Assembly (NCBI GenBank): GCA_030765055.1
Contig: CM060950.1
Span: 275,460,540-275,524,539 of the forward strand
Source: Mantis religiosa
Lineage: Eukaryota > Arthropoda > Insecta > Mantodea > Mantidae
Direction of reading: 5' to 3'
DNA length: 64,000 nt
Part shown: positions 41,029 to 51,449 of the stretch, in pieces
How the letters are laid out: each line of letters begins with the position of its first letter
Position numbering within the stretch: the first letter of the stretch is position 1
The notes under the pieces: generated by a model
Seen by the model: the letters and a program-made list of their open reading frames with translations, nothing else
Told to the model about the DNA's origin: nothing
Database searches by the model: none
Made by a program: the position numbers and the translations under genes

Positions 41029-41837
41029 TAAACTAGGAGCCGGGGTCGCATGCAGCAGTACAACATCGGAGCGTCTTTCGAATGCCTCGCTGTCGACATA
41101 GCTGGACCATTTCCAGTGTCCGACCGAGGCCACAAGTACCTGATGGTGGCCGTGAACTACTTCTCCAAGTGGCTGGAGGTGTATGCCATCCCGAACTAGG
41201 AGGCGAAGAGATTGCAGAGTGCCTCGTGGAGCAACTGTTCTGACGCATTGGGGTCCCGTTAGAGCTCCACAGCGGCCAGAGCACAAATTTTAGCTCCACC
41301 TAATGAAGGAGGCACTAGAAGACTTGAGGTGAACAACACCCGCATAACACCTTTACATCCGCAGTCGGACGGCATGGTCGAGAGATACATCAGAACCGTA
41401 GAAGAACATCTGAGGATGGTCGTGGCCAGCCATCAGCGAGACTGGGACGTCAAGGTGCCACTGTTCTTGCTGGTATACCGATCGTCAGCACACGACGAGT
41501 TATGCCCTTGTGACCTGGCTTTAGGAAGGCCCCCGGAAGGGAAACAGCTAGCAACTGAATATATGGAGAACTTCTTGGACCATCTCTACGACATGAGATG
41601 ATTCGTCAGAACATCCAAATGGCGAGCAGCCGCATGAAGACCGCCCTACCCGAACCAAGGGACGCTGCCCGTTACTTCAACAGCCGTGGCAAGGACCGTA
41701 CCGGGTGGTGAAGAGGATTAACGACTAGTCTACCGTATCCAGAAGGTGCCCCGAGGGAAGATGTTGGTGTTACATCTGGATCGTTTGGCACGTTGTGATG
41801 GTGCTGTTCGAGACGACCACCCTTGAGGCGGGAGCGG

Positions 41838-42127
41838 TGTCACCGATCGCATTGTTGTTTGGAGCCACTGCAAAGCCAGTGCCGGGCATTCGTGGGTAGG
41901 AAAGAGACAGATAGTGGTGCGCGAGTTGGACGCTTGCCGAGAGAAAGAGACAGAGATAGTTTGGAATTTCCCACTGCCATGGTGAAGGTTATCGAACGAT
42001 CGGCGGCTTTCTAGAACTATGACTGGAGATATAAAAACCCGCAAAGTGTCAGTTGCTAGTGAGCTGTTAATTGTGTGTGCAGCTGTGTGGACATTTGAAG
42101 TGTATCACAAGTGATTTCTTTCCTCTT
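41838..42127 (+). repeat. 3' LTR of copy B, truncated
   Basis: Starts TGTCACCGATCG and follows the 5' LTR with many substitutions to about CAAGTGATTTCTTTC, where homology ends; the last third, including the polyadenylation region, is missing. The next 300 bases (42,128-42,440) are AT-rich and unassigned. Confidence 0.85.
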
Positions 42128-42477
42128 TCTTATTTTCTGTTCAATAAGCTCATCATCCGCTGCATCATCTGCATGTTTATTTGGAAGTGTAATCCTTGAA
42201 GAATCATTGCGATAACGTTGATGTTTGTACTATAAAAGCAGAAAAACATACATAACATTAAGAGAAACTGCAACCTGTTAATGTGAAATACTCATAGCTT
42301 TAAAAGTTTTACTCAATGTCCTAAATCTTACATATTAGGAAGTAAAAAGTGCTATACGATAACACTAAACAGTGTAAATAAAGATATCGTATATCGGCAA
42401 GAAAACAATGTTAATGTATGTACAAGAGTTAACATTATTTACACGAAATGAGATATGAACCATATTTACCTCAGATA

Positions 42478-43924
42478 CTATACTTTCTGGTAGCAGACCA
42501 GCAGCAGCATAAGTGTCGAGTCGTCCAGCTTATCGTAGATGGTGCGGGATCTCTCCCGCACCACGTCCACGATATACGGGACCCCAGAGTATGTATGAAG
42601 GATGTGGGACGGGAATCTACGCCCGGTATAGATCATGCGCAGTGCCCTGTTCTGGACGCGCTGGAGTCTGTGAATAGTGGTGGGAGTCGCTGATCCCCAG
42701 ACTTCGCAGCCGTACAGAATCAGGAGCGGTATAATCGCCCGATACAGGCGTAGCTTGAGGTGCGCTGGCATGGTGGATTTGAGAATAGGGTATAACTGTG
42801 TTAGCGCTGCATGCCCTTGTCCGGCTTTGACCCGGACATGAGGTGCGTAGGTGAGACCGCGATCGAAGTGGACGCCAAGGTATTTGGCAGTGGGAACCGA
42901 AGGGATTTGCCTCTGCCTTAACCTCAGCGACCAATCCGGTCGCCTAGCTCGGACCTTAGCCAGGAGAAGAGCAGAGCTCTTCTCGAGGCTAATAGCCATC
43001 CTCCACTTCTCACTCCAACGGCCAATGGCTTGGGGTTGGCGCTGCAGCGGAGGATGACAATATCATAGGTTTTTGTTACGTGCCATTATGAGGACGTCGT
43101 CAGCATATTGGCACGTAACAGTCTGTGGTTCTAAGGAGAAGTCAGACATGTAGGCCGCAAAAAGTATCGGGGACAGTACACTGCCCTCCGGGACTCCCGC
43201 GGCTATTGGTCTGATAGATGACATCCGTCCTTCCACTCTCACCCTGAATGTGCGGTTTCTGAGGAAACTACTAATCAGGGCGAGATAGGGAGGAGGTACG
43301 TTGGCCTCCCTGAGTTTGTACAGTAGGCCTTAGTGCAAAGGCTTTCTCTACGTCTAGCAGCACCACGACTGTCTTGAGGTTTTCCTGGAATCCCAGGGCT
43401 GTCCTCTCGGCCAGACGCAGTAGCTGTAGGGTCGTGGAGTGTCCATGACGAAAACCAAACTGGTGATCGGGTAGGAGCTGCCTTTCCTCGAAAAGAGGGG
43501 TCAGGCGGGATAGGAGCAACCTCTCAAATAGTTTTGAGACGGTTGGGAGAAGACTTATGGATCGGTAGCTAGACGGAAAGACCGGATCCTTGCCGGGCTT
43601 CAGGATGCACACCACTCTCGCCTCTTTCCAGCAAGCCGGGAAGTGGCGGAGGTGGAGGCACGCATTGAAGATCCGCGTCAAGTGGATAACGGCCCTCTTG
43701 GGAAGGTGCTGGAGCATGAGTGCACTAACACCATCATGTCCAGGGGATTTGTTGGGTTTCAATTTTCGGATTTCAGCAGTCACCGCCCTTGGGGTGACTA
43801 TTGGGATATGGATCGCATCATGGCGCCGCTGTGGCTCCTCATAGAGGTCTTCCACAGCAGCCTCCACGAGGTCAGTGAAGTCTTCGTCCTTGGGGTCCTC
43901 CCTCGGCTCAAATTGGCTTTCCAA
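42478..43924 (-). pseudogene. J2 reverse transcriptase remnant
   Basis: The first piece (43,924-43,271) has IRKLKPNKSPGHDGVSALML, FPACWKEARVVCILKPGKDP, YRSISLLPTVSKLFERLLL, FGFRHGHSTTLQLLRLAERT and motif A as VVLLDVEKAF, then loses frame. The motif B and C region (43,270-43,000) survives only in fragments around TVTCQYADDVLI-like sequence. The last piece (42,999-42,478) holds KYLGVHFDRGLTYAPHV and LILYGCEVWGSATPTTI, the C-terminal part. Confidence 0.87.
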
Positions 43925-43996
43925 ATGATCCGTGAAAGCTGTGGCCTTATCTTGGGGCTCGTAAGCGAGTCTCCCGCGAGTGCCATGCAGCGGATG

Positions 43997-45111
43997 CTAG
44001 TAAAGAGTTTTGTCCCTCCTGAGGGACTTGATGATCTTCCAGGGGTGCTTTTCCTGGAGGTCGACGTTTCGGAAAGTGTTCTCCCAGGTCACCTTACGGT
44101 GGGCACGGAGCAGCCGCCTTGCCAGGGATTTGAACCGCTGGTAAACTGCTCCTATCCTGGGATGACGGAAACGCTGCCATAGCTTCCGAACAGCTGCCTT
44201 GGCTTTTAGCAGCTGCCGGATCTCGTTTGTGATGGACAGAGGGTTAGGTGTGTTGGTTGGGATACGGTGAGTGTGTGCACTCACCGCTTGACGGACCTGC
44301 TGGGTGAAACTCATCGCCGCAGCCTCCAGCGCCTCGACATCGTTGATGCGTGGACGATGGTCGATGGTTTGGTTGAGTTTGAGGATGGCTGCATCCCAGT
44401 CTACCTCTAGTTCCCAGTCTGAGTTTAGCAGAGCTGGCATGGTGACGTCGGAATCGACCGTGACAGGGTCATGGTCAGAGTCCAATTCATTCACCGCCGA
44501 GAGGTCTAGATGAAATGGAAAGTTCTTGGTGATCATGATGTCGATGACATCCGGCCTTCCGTGGGCCGAATGGAAAGTTGGGCCTCTCGGCCCGTGCGCG
44601 GCGAGATTTGGGTCACCGCTTATGAGGCGGTAGCACCCTCGTCCCCTCTGGTTGCTTGTACGGCTGTGCCAGAGCCCGTGTTTCGCGTTGAGGTCTCCTG
44701 CAATGCAAACCACTGGGTGTAGTTTGAGAAGGGTAGTGTCATCAGCTTCGAAGAAGTGGTTACGAGGTGGGTCATATGCCGCTATCAGCAGGGTGTCCTG
44801 TCCGCCGACTGACAGCCGGATGGCGCAGGCCTCCACGTGCTTCAGGGCAGGGAGAGGAACAGGGGTGTGCGTGATGATTTTTTCACGAGTATAGCTGTAC
44901 GGCCACCCCGCCGACCGTTTCGATCAGTGCGGTGGGTGACGTAACTTGGCAGCGAGAAGTCTATACCAGCATTCAGGTGCGCCTCGCAGATCATTAGGAT
45001 GTCAATCCCGTAGGACTGTACAAACTCCAACATTCCAGGACGCTGATCCCGTACACCGTTTGCGTTCCAGAACGCAGCACGTAATTGTCTCCTGACAAGT
45101 CGGGAGGCCAT
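43997..45111 (-). pseudogene. J2 endonuclease remnant
   Basis: 45,111-44,842 reads LRAAFWNANGVRDQRPGML and ILMICEAHLNAG, the catalytic N and E blocks. After a frameshift at about 44,840 the second piece gives IAAYDPPRNHFF, CIAGDLNAKHGLWHSRTSN and NELDSDHDPVTVD (the D and H blocks), then the linker to reverse transcriptase. The start overlaps the end of ORF1, a common arrangement in Jockey-like LINEs. Confidence 0.88.
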
Positions 45112-46584
45112 TACTCATCGACGCACGGGAAAAGTTCCTCGAGTGTTTGGAGGAGGATGGTGTGTTTTTCGAGGAAGTCAAGCCTCGGGTCTTCCATCTT
45201 CTCCTTACAGTCCCTAAGGATGGGGAGAACTCTCAGAATTAGGTCGCCGAACCACAGGGAAAGCTCCCTGAATTCGTCGACATCCTTCGCAGATGGTCCC
45301 CCCGAAGGATGCAAGCGCCGCTGCAGGTGCCCTCGCAGATGCAGGCGCCCTATTCGAAGCAGGTTATGCGGCTGGTACCGGCGCTGGCGCTGCGGCCGGG
45401 CCGGTAGATTCAGCTGGGGCCTCCTCCCTGGTGGGAGGGGCTGCGGCCTGTGAGGTAGGCTTGGCTGTCCGCTGCGCCTTGCAGCCCTTTCTCGGACGCT
45501 GTGGGCGTGGTGCCTCCTGTGGAGGTTTTGGTGCAGTGGGCTGAGAAGCCGCCTACTCTGCTACTTGCAGAGTGCGCTCTGCCTTTCCGAGAGCTGCCGC
45601 GAATGAGACTCCGGGACGGACATTTGCCAATCCCGCATTGCCTCCGCGGCGGTTCTCTATGATCCTCTGCCGCGCCACACAGCCCTTGTAGGTGCTGACG
45701 TGATCCTGGCGGCAGTTCGCACATTTCTTCTCCTCAGGCGCTTTTGCGCAATCCTTCAGGAGGTGGGGACCCCCACACCGCAGACATGCGAGCTTACGCT
45801 CGCACGCCATGCTGGAGTGATGGAACCCCATGCACCTGTAGCATTGCACAGGCCCACCCTGACCGTGAAAGCGTTCAACCTTCACGACAGTGTGGAACAG
45901 CACCCGAACAGCGTCTATGGGCTGAAGCGCCTCTCCAAGAACCTTGTCCACTACCACAAGGAAAAGAGGCATGGGTACACGCACAGGGCCTTCCTCTGTG
46001 TGTACTATCTTCCTCAGCTCGGCAACAGCTGAGGCCTTGATACCGTACTCCTGCTCCAGAGCGAGTTTTACCTCCTCTGGCGGGCACTCGGAACCCAGTC
46101 CCCGCAGAACCCGTCTTTCGACGTTGGGTTTCTGGGGGGAGTAGTAATAGAACTGTATTTCACAGTCCCGCAGAACCTGCTTTGCAGCCTCGAAATCCTC
46201 GGGACTGCTGGTATGGATGAAGACCTTGCGAGGTTTCCTCTTGGCCTCGAAGGGGTGCTTTAACGTGGCCGCCAGCTTTCGCATAACACCCAAGTGGTTC
46301 TTAAAGCTATCCGCTATGATGGGCGGAAGCTTGGGCCCCCTTTTGGTTAGGGGTTGGGGCGCCTGTGCAGGTTGGTCCTCTGGCTTGAGACCAGAGTTAC
46401 TCCACCGTCGGCCATGGACGACGGTGAAACCCTCCTGGTCGGCGGTGTCATCCTCTGACTCTGAGTCAGGCAGAGGAGGATATTGGGTCACAGGAGCTGG
46501 TGCCTCCGTGACCGGAGCAAGGCCTTGAGGAGGTGCCGAAGCTTTCCTCTTCGTGAACCTTGTCTTCGTGGCTGCAGGTGCCAC
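45111..46584 (-). pseudogene. J2 ORF1 (Gag-like)
   Basis: The open part is 46,584-45,553 (343 residues). It has an acidic SESEDDTADQ stretch, a PPIIADSFKNH start of the RNA-binding region, then three zinc knuckles CYRCMGFHHSSMAC, CLRCGGPHLLKDC and CANCRQDHVSTYKGC. The knuckles are intact. After a stop at 45,553 the C-terminal tail continues in other frames to 45,111 (FLEKHTILLQTLEELFP), abutting the ORF2 start. The stop and one frameshift near 45,330 are the only damage seen. Confidence 0.85.
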
Positions 46585-46950
46585 GGGATCGGGTGCAGGT
46601 GAGGTGGAGGGTTGCTGCTCATCGTCCGACGTGAGTCGTGTCGCCGCAGTTGCCCTCCGGCAGTCCGCAGAGGACCGGACCCCCTGAGGAAGGCGCCTGA
46701 ACGAGTCATGGACTGAGGGTTTTGGACCATTGGTCCGAAAACCCTCGGCAATGGTCTTGCGGACCCTGCTGTCACGTGGTCCGTCAAGTCTTTTGTCAAG
46801 AAAAATAGAAGACAGTAGAAGAGAAGTATGAAAATTTCGCTCTTCTGCTGGTTGCTGCCAGGGCGGCGGCTCGTATTTTGGCTGTCAGTATGAGGGCCTA
46901 CGCCTTCTGCGGTAAGACCAGTGTCTACAGTTGCTTGAAGACGATGCGTG

Positions 46951-47002
46951 CACTAGCGGAAGCTTGAGTATTCGGGACACTGCCCACTGCCTTCCGCTAG
47001 TG
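46951..47002. repeat. Perfect 12-base stem-loop near the J2 5' end
   Basis: CACTAGCGGAAG (46,951-46,962) pairs exactly with CTTCCGCTAGTG (46,991-47,002) across 28 bases. It sits at the upstream edge of the LINE and may be a 5' RNA structure or unrelated. The stretch from here to 47,370 holds nothing else I recognise. Confidence 0.7.
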
Positions 47003-47399
47003 AGCCGCCAATAAGTACCGGTGCCCTATTGCTGCTTGGCTGCTGCGTCGCAGGGTAGAAAGAGCTGTCCATCCATGTACACCAGTCGAAGTGTGGCACA
47101 AGACTGATCCATACTTTCTGGTGCATGGAGCAGGTTATTTTTATATGGGTCGCAGCCGGATCTTTCACAGAGCACTACTACAATTTTCCACAGAATCTGC
47201 TAAATAGCTCATTAATTGCTCTTGTTTCCCAGAATCACCACAGAAAGCATTATTACTGTTAGCCATTTTGTTGTCCCTTAACATTGTTTTCATGCCATAT
47301 ACAAAAGAAATTCAGCGGGGATAAGAAATATGACATTGCATGCTGCTGCCACCTCTTGGCAAACCATCAAACAGTTTACTCATAAATGAACTACATGTC

Positions 47400-48358
47400 C
47401 CTTGCCATTATTTACTCCTGAACCCTTCATACTGACCCAGGTTTTAAAAATGTAAGGGAAGGCTGTGGTAATATGAACTTCAAAGTGGCTCATAAACAGG
47501 TTGGCCAGGAACGGTGATAAGAGGTTGCCCATTGCTAGTTCAAATTGTTGTTGGTAAAATTTTCCTTGGAAGGTGAAAAAAGTTTGCTCAATACAGATTT
47601 CTGTTAATTTAATGTATTCTTCTATGTGAGGGTTGATCATATCAATAGAGTGTAGCCATTTCCTTAAAATGGTGAGTAGTTTTTGCTTAGGGAACTTGGG
47701 AACAATTTCACGTCAAATGATTGATACAAGTAGGTCAATAGCTGAACAATTTGTGTCTTTGACTTTTTCTATTCATCCAGAGAGTTTGTCATACTTCTGC
47801 TTTCAAATTTGGGTAGAGAACCGAGACATTTTGACAACCATTTGGCTAACTGATATGCTGGTGTGTTGATATTGTTGATAATTGGTCTCAGGCAGGTTCC
47901 AGGTTTGTGAATTTGCGGAAGGCCATAAATACGTGCTAAATTTGGATGAGCTATTTTAATCTTGTAGAAATCTTCTTGGGTATGATAAATACTATTTTTA
48001 TTGGTGCATTTACTACTTTGATGTATTTATTTAGGAGATCATGTTTAACTTTCATAAATTCATCTGATTTTAGAAGATCTTGCCTTCTAGACGAGTAATC
48101 TTTGTCCATTATTACCGTTTTATTATCTTTGTTGGATTTAGTATAAATGACATCTTTTTGGTTAAGTGACCGTACTATTTTCTTTTAGTTGTTCTTAGGT
48201 TTGTTTTCGCTTAATTACTTTATTATGTCTATAGATTTCTTCCTAACATCTTTTTCTGTCCTATTTAGTCCAATGATAGCTGTTTCAACAACCACAATGT
48301 AATCCTATATTTTGCAAGCATAATTTACACACGTTTTTAGGCCCATGCTTAAGAAATA
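47400..48358 (-). pseudogene. Penelope-like reverse transcriptase remnant
   Basis: The clearest part is 47,640-47,420 on the minus strand: FFTFQGKFYQQQFELAMGN, then LLSPFLANLFMSHFE, the block that in Penelope-like elements reads F-GK-Y-Q--G--MGSPLSP-LAN-FM. Homology stops right after FKTW, before the catalytic YVDD block. To the right, broken frames contain FLKHGPKNVCK-like and SNKDN-like pieces consistent with the upstream domain. The GIY-YIG part is missing; similar GIY-YIG pieces at 35.4 and 36.0 kb may be from the same family. Its right edge is the TA target of the pogo-like transposon. Confidence 0.75.
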
Positions 48359-48545
48359 TAGGGGAGACTGGGGCAAGTTGACAATGTTAAGAGTTAACCA
48401 TTTTCAATTAATTCATTTTTGAGATAATTTCGTTTTGTTTGCAGGCATCATTAGAATGACCTTTTGTTGTATGATAACAATTTGCATATATTTTTATTTT
48501 AATTTTATCAACATTATTTTTCCATTTTTAAACAGGCATGCACAA

Positions 48546-48570
48546 TTGTCATCTTGGGGCAAGATGACAA
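48546..48570. repeat. Subterminal perfect inverted repeat of the pogo-like element
   Basis: TTGTCATCTTG and CAAGATGACAA flank GGG; the motif resembles the terminal repeat (GGGGCAAG-TGACAA), so it may be a second transposase-binding site. Confidence 0.65.
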
Positions 48571-48576
48571 TTCTGA

Positions 48577-48998
48577 TGTCGCGAGCCAATATTGCGATAG
48601 CGCGGCCGGCGCGCACAAAGGAACACATAGTGCAACGCGGAGATAAAAGGCTTGCCGAAACATATAAAGTTAGATGACTGGAAGCTTCGTGTTCCGTCCG
48701 ATGCCCTCTTGATGGTTAAAGAGCATTCGACTAATTTCTGGAACAGTGAGTAGAGATATAAAAGAAGCCATGGCTAGTTTATCGGAGGGTCGTAATCGGA
48801 ACTGCGTGTGCGTGCAGCTGTGACTTGAAAGTGAACTCTTTGTTTGTGGGTATGGCAGACGACCTTGAAGGCTGTATTTCTTTATGTTACGTAATTATGC
48901 TACTTTAAGGGTTGACCAACGTGTATTTCTACGGAAATAAAGAACATTTTGAATTTCTGCAAATTGGATTTTTAATTTTACGAACCCACAAAGTCATA
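48577..48998 (+). repeat. 5' LTR of copy D (422 bases)
   Basis: Begins TGTCGCGAGCCA and ends CAAAGTCATA, a mutated form of the usual CAAAGTCACA. AATAAA occurs near 48,940. The primer-binding site TGGTGTTAGAACTGG starts at 49,001. Confidence 0.88.
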
Positions 48999-49026
48999 AT
49001 TGGTGTTAGAACTGGAACATACGACA

Positions 49027-50070
49027 ATGGACGCTTCAGTGGAAAAAATTCTAAAAGAGCTGAAAGAAATGAGAGCAGCGAATAACAACCTGGCCGCGGA
49101 GCTGAAAGAAATAAGGCCGAATTAACAACGAAGGCGGAAGCAGCAAACGACAACTTGGCCGCGACGATGACCGCGAAGGTGAACGAAGTAGCCACAGAAA
49201 TGAAGGCTGCGAACGAGGCCCTGGCTGGTAAATTTGAAGAGCAGTTGACTGGCGTGAAGGAGGACGTCACGGATTTGGGCGAGCGCGTCGAAGACCTGGC
49301 GAACCGCGTTAATGAACTAGAGGGAAAGGCCGACAGCAACACCTAGTGCCTAAACGCCATGGTAGAGGACGTCGTCGGCAGGAGGTTGAAAGATTTAATG
49401 GCCGACGCGCCGGGACGCGACACAACATCTGCGCGCGTCAAACCACCAAAGTACGGCGGCACGTCAACGTTCGAAGTCTTCCGCCAATTCGACACAGTGG
49501 CCAAGCACAAGTGGTCACCTGATGAAGAGGCCGCACAGCTAATAGCCAGCCTCCAGGGACGGGCCGCAGATGTCCTAAACGTGGTCCAGTAAGCGGCGAC
49601 GCCCAAGGACATCTGGGAGGCCCTGGAAAACCGCTTCGGAAACCACTGCTTTGCCGCAGACTACCGCAGCCAATTGAACTCAAGGTCACAGCAGCCAGGG
49701 GAGACGCTGTAGGAGTTCGCCCTGGCAATCGAGCAGCTGACCAGAAAAGCCTTAGTTGACCTCCCACCCGAGTTCGTATCCGGGGAAGCCAAGTACACCT
49801 TCGTTGACGGGGTACGAGACGTTGAGATACATCAGCGCCTAATGCTCGGCGACTACAAGACCATCCACGAAGCGCTTACGGCAGCATTGAGGATGGAGGC
49901 GGTCAAGGTGACGGCTACTCCAATGTCAAGAACAATGGGTATTCGCTACAATGGAGACTGAAGGCCAGCCGAGGGACGCCGGCGGAGACCAAGTGGCGTG
50001 TGTTAGGGGTGTGGACAGCCGGCACACCTGGAGACTGTCCACACCATGTAGAGCAGCCTGAGGAACGAGT
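49027..50070 (+). pseudogene. Copy D gag remnant
   Basis: The ATG at 49,027 begins a coiled-coil region; frame is lost near 49,110. Later pieces show LAGKFEEQLTGVKEDVTDL, FEVFRQFDTVAKHKW and ASLQGRAADVL. The zinc knuckle is broken (a stop replaces its second residue near 50,010). Stops at about 49,345, 49,590, 49,710 and 49,960. Confidence 0.88.
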
Positions 50071-50895
50071 AAGGGCCATCGTGGCGAGGGGCACGTCGGC
50101 GCTATCACCACCATCCCCTCGAGTGACACTGCGCGCCGTCAGCCGGCGTATGGATGACAGCCTCATCGCGGACGGTTGGGTGAGAGGGAAGCCGTGCCGC
50201 GTGCTTTTGGACACTGGGGCAGCCGTGACCGTCATCAGACCTGACGTGGCCAGGGGTTTGCTGTTGAGAAAACCGAGCCGACCATACCAGCTAGTGACGG
50301 CATCGGGCGACACCTTGACTGTGGTGAAGGAGGCCCTGCTGCAGTTGACCTTGGGGCGAAGTGCCGTGCGTCAGTGGGTGTTCGTCGCGGAAGTGGCTGA
50401 GATGATACTGGGACTGGATGCCCTCAGGAGTCACGACGCGACGGTCGACGTCGGCAGGAAGTGATACTCCGGCAACCTGAAGAGCGCCTTGGAATCTGCA
50501 GGGTCATCCTGAGGGAAGACGTGGTTGTCCCCGCGAGAAGCGAGGAGGTGGTGACAGCGCGACTGGAAGGCCAGCGGACGAAATACTTGATGCTGGACTA
50601 GAAGACGCCTGTGCACGGACTCTATGTAGCCAGGACATTGTTGCCGTGCCGAGAGGAGGCGCCGGTGAGGCTGCTCAACCCAACGGACACCAATCAAGAC
50701 GTCCAGGCCGGGACGGAGCTGGGAACGTGCAAGCCCGTGGTCAGCATAACGCCAATCGACAAGACCCAGGAGCCGGTGTCGACGCAACACCTGGGGCCGC
50801 GGCTGGAAGGTTTACTAGAAAGGGCGGCCGACCACCTGACCGAAAAACAGCTCGGGAAGGATTGACAACTGCTGAGGCGATACCAGCGCGTCTTC
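50071..50895 (+). pseudogene. Copy D pol remnant, part 1 (protease)
   Basis: The protease is well kept: LLDTGAAVTVIRPDVARGL near 50,205 and MILGLDALRSHDATVDVG near 50,405. A deletion of about 25 bases and stops at 50,463, 50,601 and 50,864 break the linker. The LINE insertion point is in QRVFSQGN, just before the reverse transcriptase. Confidence 0.9.
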
Positions 50896-50908
50896 AGCCA
50901 AGGTAACA

Positions 50909-51449
50909 AAAAAATATATATAAAAAAATAAAAATAAGAAAATAAAATCTGCTCAACACATGCCCTGGCATCTTGAAGCTATACCAGGGCAAAGCTCTTC
51001 ACAGATTTATATTCTTTATCCTCCTGTCTTTTATTTATTAGTTCCATTTACAATACTTATCTTTGCAGATATTCCCTAATCTAACTTTCCCAATAATCCT
51101 AACCTACTAGCTAACTCTAACCTACTTGCTACTGGAAACCAGCAGCTTTAGAACTCATGAAAACTACCTACCCTACCTATATCATATATCCACTTTCTAA
51201 TATTTACATTCACTATTGTCCTGTCCCACTAGCTACCGGAAACCAGTAGCTTTACAATTCCTCAAACTAACTCACTACATAAGTCTACTACATAAGACTT
51301 TCTATCATTTATTTGCTGTCATTTCCTATCCGACTATTGGTAGTAATATTCCTCTCGGTTAGACTTGTAGTGTTTCCACCATCATTTGCTGAGAATTCGT
51401 CCATCAGTTCCGATTTCTTTCGTAAACATTATTCTATTGCAGATGTCTG
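50909..51449 (-). other. LINE 3' untranslated region with paired hairpins
   Basis: Non-coding, ending in the T/A-rich terminus (50,909-50,945). Two 17-base hairpins with UUU loops lie at 51,129-51,145 and 51,233-51,249; in sense RNA (minus strand) both stems are fully paired, using one G-U pair each at different positions. Such 3' structures may be recognised by the LINE's own reverse transcriptase. Confidence 0.65.

Larger units (their letters stand above)
37842..41826 (+). pseudogene. Copy B pol remnant
   Basis: Protease: VDTGVGVTADR at about 37,979. Reverse transcriptase: LDLKSGYWQVAL and MPFGLCNEPATCQRL (39,020-39,170); the YLDD box lost one D (YLDIIIVG, about 39,210). RNase H: VDTDAS has become VNNDDK (about 39,890). 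Integrase: an HSDQG-equivalent reads HSGQS near 41,270 and MVERYIRTVEEHLR is intact near 41,370. The HHCC segment is missing because unit U1 replaces it. Many stops; no activity possible. Confidence 0.9.
36371..42127 (+). mobile_element. Decayed gypsy LTR retrotransposon (copy B)
   Basis: A plus-strand element of the same lineage as copy A, with 5' LTR, gag, pol and a 3' LTR that is truncated near 42,127. It is old: gag and pol have many stops. It has itself been invaded by a SINE (39,275-39,503) and by mobile unit U1 (40,508-41,028), the latter replacing about 225 bases between the RNase H and integrase regions. Left flank is ATAC. The right flank cannot be read because the LTR is incomplete. 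Confidence 0.92.
42440..47010 (-). mobile_element. Second Jockey-like LINE (copy J2), decayed
   Basis: Minus-strand order: 5' region with a perfect hairpin (46,951-47,002), ORF1 (46,584-45,111), endonuclease (45,111-43,997), reverse transcriptase (43,924-42,478). Like J1 it has an APE endonuclease, no RNase H, and ORF1 zinc knuckles. Its protein sequence differs clearly from J1, so it is another family. ORF2 is broken at least four times. The 3' end is near 42,440, without a clear A tail. 5' end uncertain. Confidence 0.87.
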
